31,995 nucleotides of DNA, taken from the NCBI GenBank assembly GCA_964580315.1, contig CAZOKH010000039.1, forward strand, positions 1-31,995, read 5' to 3'. Source of the DNA: CAZOKH01 sp964580315. Lineage in GTDB: Bacteria; Chloroflexota; Anaerolineae; Anaerolineales; Anaerolineaceae. This document shows positions 8,048 through 15,800 of the stretch, one piece after another (positions within the stretch are counted from its first letter, which is position 1; each line of letters opens with the position of its first letter). Position numbers and translations under genes: made by a program. Below the pieces are notes generated by a model. The model did not search any database and had not been told where the DNA came from. It was given only the letters and a program-made list of their open reading frames with translations.

Positions 8048-8053
8048 TTATAT
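8048..8053 (-). promoter_or_regulatory. Candidate -10 box of the kinase-rpe transcript
   Basis: TATAAT on the minus strand ends 8 nt before the kinase ATG (8037-8039), with no Shine-Dalgarno sequence between. No consensus -35 is seen 17 nt upstream. Together with the oppositely oriented TATAAT at 8083-8088, it suggests back-to-back promoters giving leaderless or nearly leaderless mRNAs. Confidence 0.45.
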
Positions 8054-8082
8054 CATAATCAAATTATTGGACTTGCATCGTT

Positions 8083-8088
8083 TATAAT
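8083..8088 (+). promoter_or_regulatory. Candidate -10 box of the SH3-like gene
   Basis: A perfect TATAAT ends 9 nt before the ATG at 8098; the intervening ACAGTTCTT has no ribosome-binding sequence. A start point 6-7 nt after the box would fall 2-4 nt before the ATG. The -35 region is poor. Confidence 0.45.
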
Positions 8089-8097
8089 ACAGTTCTT

Positions 8098-8571
8098 ATG
8101 CTCAATCGTTTTAGTCAATCCTGGAACCGGTGGGTTCTCCTTGGCGCGGTGTTTATAGCCTGTTCGTTGTGCCTGTTTTTTGGCGGATTGTCGGTGATTT
8201 TATCATCAGCACAACCGCAACAACGGGTTCCCACTGCTGCCATGACCGTGCTGGTTGCGCCTTCTCCAACGGCGGTTGTGAGTCAGACTCCTGTCGGGGG
8301 CAATGGCGGGGTGATCGTTGTGGATGGAATATCCATTGGCAGTTATGTGCAAATATCAGGCACTGATGGGGCGGGATTGCGAATTCGTTCATCACCGGGA
8401 ACGGATAATGATGTGCATTTCATTGCTCTTGACGAAGAAGTGTTTGAAGTCGATGATGGGCCTGTTGAGAAAGATGGATATACCTGGTGGCACCTTGTTG
8501 CGTCTTATGATGAAAATCGCAGCGGCTGGGCGGTTTCCAGCTTTTTAAAGTTTGTTGCTCAAAAACCCTGA
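8098..8571 (+). CDS. Membrane-anchored SH3-like domain protein
   Basis: The 157-residue product begins with a short basic stretch and a hydrophobic segment (about residues 12-35, WVLLGAVFIACSLCLFFGG) that would act as an uncleaved anchor or signal peptide. A Pro/Ala/Val linker follows, then a bacterial SH3-like domain from about 78 to 155: GLRIRSSPGTDNDV is the usual start of SH3_3 domains and WWHLVASYDENRSGWAVSSFL the usual end. Such domains bind peptidoglycan or other envelope ligands outside the membrane. The gene is divergent from the kinase, the two ATGs lying 58 bp apart, so the two may be coregulated; a functional link is only an inference. No Shine-Dalgarno sequence precedes the start. 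Confidence 0.8.
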   Translation: MLNRFSQSWNRWVLLGAVFIACSLCLFFGGLSVILSSAQPQQRVPTAAMTVLVAPSPTAVVSQTPVGGNGGVIVVDGISIGSYVQISGTDGAGLRIRSSPGTDNDVHFIALDEEVFEVDDGPVEKDGYTWWHLVASYDENRSGWAVSSFLKFVAQKP

Positions 8572-8850
8572 CGACAAAACCACAATTCAGTTTTTCAACC
8601 CATCTGATTGTTTTCTCGATTGTACGAAGCGGGAAAAATCGGCTAAAATGATTCTAAGGGCATTGTTGAGAATTAAGGTGTTTCTTATAGTAATTCCAGC
8701 TGTTTATTGATAAATTATTTTTATCATCTTTGCTGCAACGTAATTGACGTCCCGAAACCCTCACGGAAAAAATGAATAGATAATTTCGCTGCCAACATTG
8801 CAAACGAGTTGACCGTATTTTCGAGTTAATTATTCAGCGATTGGGGTGAA
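8572..8850 (+). other. 279-bp intergenic region upstream of the Usp-glucan synthase pair
   Basis: No open frame with coding character is visible here on either strand. A possible promoter for the downstream genes is TTGTTG (8663-8668) with a 17-nt spacer and TATAGT (8686-8691); TTGACC at 8809-8814 with TATTCA at 8831-8836 is an alternative with a short leader. GGGGTG just before 8851 is the likely ribosome-binding site. No strong hairpin terminator for the SH3-like gene is seen. Confidence 0.35.
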
Positions 8851-9816
8851 ATGTTCAAACAAATCCTTGTTCCTTTGGATGGCTCTGAACTGGCAGAATG
8901 TGTAATTCCGCATGCACTATCCATTGCCAGGGTGTTCGGAGCCAGGTTGATTTTGATTCGCGTGCTTGATCGGAGCCGTGAAACAGTGCAAATGCGGCCT
9001 TTTGATTCTTTGAGCTGGCATATGAACGTTGCCGAAGCAATGGCTTATCTTGAACAAAAGGCAGATGTTTTCAGGAAAGGTGGTATAGAAACCACCTGCG
9101 AAGTGTTGGAAGGATCATCAGCCGAGAGGATTGTTCAGTACACGCAAATCAAACCGGTTGACCTGATCATCCTGAGCAGCCACGGTATGAGCGGGGTTGG
9201 CGGTTGGAGTCTTAGCAGTGTTGTGCAACAAGTTCTCCTGCGCATAGTCATTCCGGCAATGATCATACGTGCACACAGCGGCGCTGTTGAGCAGGATATC
9301 GAACTCAGTTATCAGAATATTTTTGTCCCGCTTGACATGTCGCAGCGGGCTGAATGCGCTTTGCCAGTTGCCATTCGGATAGCCCGGCAACACCGATCCC
9401 TGTTATACCCGGCGCATGTGGTCAGCAAACCGGAAATGCCGCGGCTGGGTCCGGTATCCCAGGAAGATGAGGAGTTGTCTCAACGGATTGTGGATCGAAA
9501 TTTTGCTGAAGCATCAAAATATATTGAGCAGCTAAAAAACAGGCTGCAGGCTGATGACCTGGATATTCAACCGTTGTTATTTATTTGTGAAAACACAGCT
9601 GTTCGATTGCATCAGTTGGTTGATGAGAATAATATTGACCTGGTGGTATTAAGTGCTCATGGTTATACCAGCCATTCTCACTGGCCGATTGGAAGTATTG
9701 TGTCGAATTTTATGAACTTTGGGAAAACCCCTTTGCTGGTTTTGCAAGATATGCCCAAAGAAGCCTTGCGATCTCGATTGTTTGAAAACCAGGTTGAGCA
9801 GAAAAAGGGACATTAA
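8851..9816 (+). CDS. Tandem universal stress protein (two Usp domains)
   Basis: The 321-residue protein has two Usp repeats, about 1-145 (starting MFKQILVPLDGSELAE) and 152-305 (starting YQNIFVPLDMSQRAE). UspA domains are Rossmann-like folds that often bind ATP through a GxxGx9G(S/T) motif. In domain 1 the region reads SSHGMSGVGGWSLSSVV, with Ser in place of the last Gly. In domain 2 it reads SAHGYTSHSHWPIGSIV, which keeps the final GSI but lacks the second Gly. ATP binding is therefore uncertain for both halves. The start has GGGGTG just upstream. Only 3 nt separate its stop from the glucan synthase start, so they form an operon, and the Usp may tune glucan synthesis under stress; that role is inferred. 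Confidence 0.9.
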   Translation: MFKQILVPLDGSELAECVIPHALSIARVFGARLILIRVLDRSRETVQMRPFDSLSWHMNVAEAMAYLEQKADVFRKGGIETTCEVLEGSSAERIVQYTQIKPVDLIILSSHGMSGVGGWSLSSVVQQVLLRIVIPAMIIRAHSGAVEQDIELSYQNIFVPLDMSQRAECALPVAIRIARQHRSLLYPAHVVSKPEMPRLGPVSQEDEELSQRIVDRNFAEASKYIEQLKNRLQADDLDIQPLLFICENTAVRLHQLVDENNIDLVVLSAHGYTSHSHWPIGSIVSNFMNFGKTPLLVLQDMPKEALRSRLFENQVEQKKGH

Positions 9817-9819
9817 TTT

Positions 9820-12800
9820 ATGGCATCAACCTCTTTGCAACAAACCAATGAGGAGGAAATTCCAACGGCATCGGGATCAAATGCTGAAGTTAACCACCAT
9901 CGTGTCGATCCAGATTCGGGGAAACCATCTCCCAACAACTTGTTGCCCGGTTCAATCAGGGTTCCGCCCATTTTGTTGGATCGATTAAAGGTAATCTCAA
10001 AAATTCTACAGGAAGCCTACAATCAATTCCAAACATCAACCGATTCAAAAATCGCGTTGTCGTCTGCTGCTGAATGGATGTTGGATAACTATTATCTTTT
10101 ACAACAGACAGTCAGTCAAATTCGACACGATCTACCGGTACAGTACTATAACCAACTGCCTAAAGTGGCTGATGGAAATGTAATTGGATTGCCGCGGATA
10201 TTTGTCCTGGTTTCCCAGTTTTTCTCTGGTTGTAAAAATTATTTTGAGCCAGACTGTATTAAAAGATTTCTAAAACAATACCAACAGCAAACGCCGCTCA
10301 CGATGGGGGAACTGTGGTGTTTACCGACAATGCTTCGTTACATTCTATTGGAACACCTTGCATCCAGTGTTGCCACAATTACGGAGATCGAAGCACCAGA
10401 GTGGCTGATAAAACCCCGTCAAGATGTAGAGGAAGCTAATTCCCGAGTAGCCAATGGAATACCTGCTCTGCGCCGTATTGATACAACCGACTGGAAGGCG
10501 GTTTTTGAAGAGTTGAGCGTGGTTGAGCAGATTTTGCAGGGGGACCCGGCTGGTGATTATTCCAAAATGGATTTTGCCACAAGAGACCGTTATCGGCGCG
10601 AGATCGAGAAATTGGCCACTCGGTCGCACAATAGTGAAGTGATGGTAGCCAGCGATGCTGTTGAACTTGCCAGGCAAGTGGATGATCACTGCAATACAGA
10701 ATCAGGTTTATTAAGTCTTTCCTGCCAGGCAAAACAAAATCACGTTGGATATTATCTTTTATCGGATGGGATTCTTGCTTTAAAGCAAAAATTAGGAATC
10801 GTTCCCAATGCCAGCGAGAAAATCAGGGGATGGTTGCAGAAGAATAAAACCGGTATCTTTATTGGTTCCATTCTTCTTTTATCAGCCATGTTATTGGGGT
10901 TGATGATTGCTTATTCGTATTTCAGTGGCGGCGAACTACTCCATCACTTAATCGTTTTCCTGGTTGGGATAATCCCTGCAATGACCATTTCCGTTAGCTT
11001 GATCAATGTGATCGTGACGAATATTGTTCCGCCAGACGTGCTACCCAAAATGGATTACTCAACAGGAATCCCGGCACGAAACAAGACATTCGTGGTGATT
11101 CCGTCGATTGTTATCCATGATAGCGATGTGACAGGTTTGCTGCGCCAAATTGAACTGCATTTTCTCTCGAATGATGATGAGAACATTCGCTTTGGTCTAT
11201 TAACCGATTTCGCCGATGCTCCAAACCAGCACATGGATAGCGATGATCATATGCTGGCTTTGCTTACAAGTGGAATTCAAGAATTGAATGAAAAATACCA
11301 AAGCAAGGGAAGCAATGACCGCCCATTTTTCCTGTTTCACCGCGAGCGCCGCTGGAACGAAAGCGAACAATGTTGGATGGCGTGGGAACGCAAACGCGGA
11401 AAACTGGTTGAGTTAAACAAAACCATTCTTGAAAATGCTGAGACATCTTATGTCGTGAAAATTGGAGATATTTCCTGGCTGACAGATGTTCGGTATGTGA
11501 TCACCCTGGATAGTGATACGATTTTGCCGCAGGGGGTGGCAAGAAAAATGGTTGCAACTTTTTCACACCCGCTAAACCATGCGGTGTTTGACGAGAAACA
11601 AGAGAAAATTATCAGTGGTTATTCCATCTTGCAGCCCAGGGTTCAAGTCAAACCAACTTCGGTTGTGAAAACCCGCCTGACACGGTTATTCGCTGGAGAG
11701 ATTGGCCTGGATTTATACAGCCGGGCTGTTTCAGATGTGTATCAAGATTTATTTAGGGAGGGAATTTATGTAGGCAAGGGAATCTATGATGTGCGTGCTT
11801 TTGAGCGATCGGTTGCGGGGAAAATCCCTGAGAATACCTTATTGAGCCATGATTTGTTTGAGGGGGTGCTGGGGCGGGCTGCCCTGGTCACTGATATTAA
11901 TGTTTATGAGGACTATCCTACCCATTACCTGGCGTATGCACACCGTATGCACCGATGGATACGCGGCGACTGGCAATTGCTGCCGTGGTTGTTCCCCAAA
12001 GTACCGGGGCTGGATCGGCAAAAAATACCTAATCCCTTGTCCATAATTAGCCGCTGGAAAATTTTTGACAACCTGCGTAGAAGTTTGATGCCAATTAACC
12101 TCACGGCTATGTTGCTTTTGGGGTGGCTCATTTTGCCGGGCAGTGTATGGGTCTGGAATTTGATTGCGCTGAGTGTGTTGATTATTCCAATGCTTTACGG
12201 TTTCATTTTGCAGGTATCACGGAATGTGAATGACAACACTGTTCAAGTTCACCACAGTTCAATCCTCATAAATATTTATCGCTTTCTTTTGAATCTAACC
12301 TTCCTTTTGTATGAAGCAACCCTCACCGGTGATGCAATTCTTACAACGCTCACGCGTATCTATATTACCCATAAGCATTTGCTGCGGTGGGCAACCGCAG
12401 CGCATACCCTGCAACTTTTTCGGAAACAACACCGCCTGGGGGTAACCTGGAAGCAGATGGGGTCCGCGTCTGTTTTTACGGTTTTCATTTCGCTATTCGT
12501 ACGAATTATCCGGCCAGGTTCGCTCGTTTATGCGTTGCCTTTTTTGGCGGCGTGGATTGTCAGTCCGTACGTGGCAACCTGGGTTAGTGTTTTAAAGGTA
12601 AAGCAGAGACAAGAAATTTCCGATGAAGAAATTTCAGTATTACGAAAAATTGCTCTGCGAACCTGGTTGTACTTCTCAATTTTTGTAACTCCCGAAGACC
12701 ATTCGCTGCCGCCAGATCATTTTCAAGAATTTCCCCTGCGGCAGGTTGCGCATCGCACATCCCCAACAAACATTGGATTGCTGCTTACATCTGAAGTGGC

Positions 12801-15800
12801 GGCCATGGAACTTGGTTACATCGGCCCATTGGATTTGACAATTCGTATTCAATCGACGCTTTCGACCATTCAAGAGATGGACAAACAAAATGGTCATTTA
12901 TTTAACTGGTATGACACACAAAGCTTAGCGCCCTTGTTTCCCCGCTATATCTCCACTGTTGATAGCGGAAACCTGGTGATGTGCCTGCTTGCAGCAAAGA
13001 ATACGATTATTGCCATTCCTGAAATGAAGACCCTGCGGTGGCAGCGAATTCAGGGATTGATGGATACCCTGGGTGAAGTGTATGAAGTGATCAAGGGGTT
13101 GGATAAAGAGTTGGAAACCGCCCAGCTTATTTCAAATATTCAAAAATTGCAATCAGCCATTTTGAATTGCAAAGACAAACCAGATCAATGGTACTCGTTG
13201 TTGGATGATTTGCGAAATGACGGCACGACCGAGTTGGGGGCGAGCCTGTTATCTTTTATTGAAAGTAACAACAAGGTTCTTACTCAGGAATCGCTGGCTG
13301 AATTGAGAATTTGGATTGAGCAATTCAGTTTTCAGATTTATGATCTGCAACGCGAAATGGATAACCTGGCTCCCTGGATTGGTTATTTTCAGAAGATTCC
13401 CAGATACTTCACCGAGCAAAAAATTGATCTTTCATTGACAGAATTATGGAGAAGTTTCTCATCAGTTTTTGTTGATGATGTGGAATTGAAAAATCTGCCA
13501 GATATTTTTACATCTGGAACGGCGGCTTTAAAAACATTGATGGATGCCCTGGAAGAACGGCGGATTGCTGATCTTGATTCAGGCGCATATGCAATTTGGG
13601 CTGAGGCCCTGAACTGGTGCAAGGGTCTTTATCAGCAATTTCAGATCAGCCAAAATCTTGTCTTCGTCATGATGGATGGCTGGCGGCAAATTGAAGATTT
13701 TACTGAAAATTTTATTAAGCAGATGGATTTTCGTTTTCTTTTTGATAAAGACCGACAGGTATTTCACATTGGTTACAACGTTGAATCGGAAAGACTTGAT
13801 TCAAATTATTATGATTTATTTGCATCTGAAGCCCGTATTGCGAGCCTGGTGGCTATTGCCAAGGGTGATGTACCTGACAGCCACTGGCTTCATCTGGCCA
13901 GACCTTTTACGGTGACGAATGGAACGACAACGCTGCTTTCTTGGAGCGCCACCATGTTTGAATACCTTATGCCGTCTTTGTTTTTTAAGACAGAGGAAAA
14001 TACTCTGACGGGTTTGAGTATTGATAATGCCATTAAATCTCAAAAAGTTTATGCAAAAAAGCACAATGTGCCGTGGGGAATCTCGGAGAGCGCTTTTTAT
14101 CATTTTGATTCGCAATTAAATTACCAGTATCAAGCTTTTGGCGTTCCGGGATTGGGCTTAAAACGAGGATTGGATGAAGACCTGGTAATCAGTCCTTACT
14201 CCTCATTAATCGCGCTGGAATTTGATCCTCAAAATGTGCTGGCGAATATTGAAAAACTTGACCGCCTGGACGCCAAAGGGCTATATGGTTATTACGATGC
14301 CATCGATTTTACCCCGGGAAGAGCGCAATCTTCGGGGGGCGAATTGGTGAAAACCTACATGGCGCATCACCAGGGGATGATTCTGCTTTCGCTGGTTAAT
14401 TATCTGAGCAATGATATTGTAAAAAATCGTTTGCAATCTGATCCGCGATTTTACACGGCTAATTTACTGCTTTATGAAACAATCCCGCAAAATATTCCCC
14501 TGCTCATTCCACACAATATCCGTGAACCAAGGGCGGTTGAAGAGGGCACTGAAGAAACTTCAATTATTAGCTGGAATTACCCGGGCGAAACGCCGGTTCC
14601 CCAGGTGCATGTATTATCAAACGGCGATTATTCCCTGATGATCACCAATGCTGGAACAGGATACAGCCAATGGCAGGGTGTTGACCTGACACGCTGGAGA
14701 CCGGATACGACTCTGGATAACTACGGGACTTTCATATTTGTGGCAGACCTTGACCGGCAGAAAAATTGGTCGGCGACTTTCCAACCCCTGCCCGGCGCCT
14801 CGCACCAATTTTCTGTTCAATTTGAACCGCATAAAGCGAACTACATCCACAGGGCGGAAAATCTTGTTATTGAAACCTCAGTGTGTGTATCACCCAATGA
14901 TCCTGTTGAGATCCGAAAAGTACAAATCACCAATCACTGTAACGAAAGAAGAAACCTGCAAATTTTTAGCTATGGTGAAGTCATTTTAAATTCTCAACTG
15001 GCTGACAGGAGGCACCCGGCATTTAATAAGCTTTTCATTGATTCAGATTTTGATGAAGAAACGCAAACCTTGATTTTTAAAAGAAGGCAGAGAACGGAGG
15101 AAGATGGGGAAATTTGCCTTGGACATTGCATTTCGACAGCAAGCCAAAACCAGACAAAATACCTGTTTTGCTCTGACCGCGAAAAATTTATTGGGAGAGG
15201 GGGAAATATCCATGCGCCAAAAATTCTCAAGAATTCAGCCGGGACATTCAGTCATTCATTCACACCGGGCGATATACAGGCTCAGCTTGATCCAATTTTT
15301 TGTGCCGGGCTGCAAATTGAGTTAAACCCTCACACCGCTTATTCGCTGGCATTCTTGACAATAGCTGAAGAAACCCAGGCAAAGGTAAAAGAGCTGGCTC
15401 AAAAATATCAGAGTTGGAATCAGATCGAGAATGCATTTAATCAGGCGTTGAATCTGTCCAAGCAGAACATGAATCAGTTAGAGATTACCGGTAAAGAGCT
15501 TAAACAATACCACCAGTTATTATCTTTATTGTTATATCCGAACAGGGCATTACGGGCGAACACTTCTGTCCTGGCAGCCAACGAACTGGGACAATCGAGC
15601 CTGTGGCAATATGCTGTTTCGGGAGATTATCCCATTTTGTTAATTCGCGTTGAAAGCGAAACCGATATATCCATTTTGACGGAATTAATTAATGCCTATC
15701 TTTATTACCGCAGTATTGACCTGTTGATTGACCTGGTGATTTTTAACGATCATGACACAGGCTATAACCAGGAGATGCAAAACCTGGTATTTCGTTTGAT

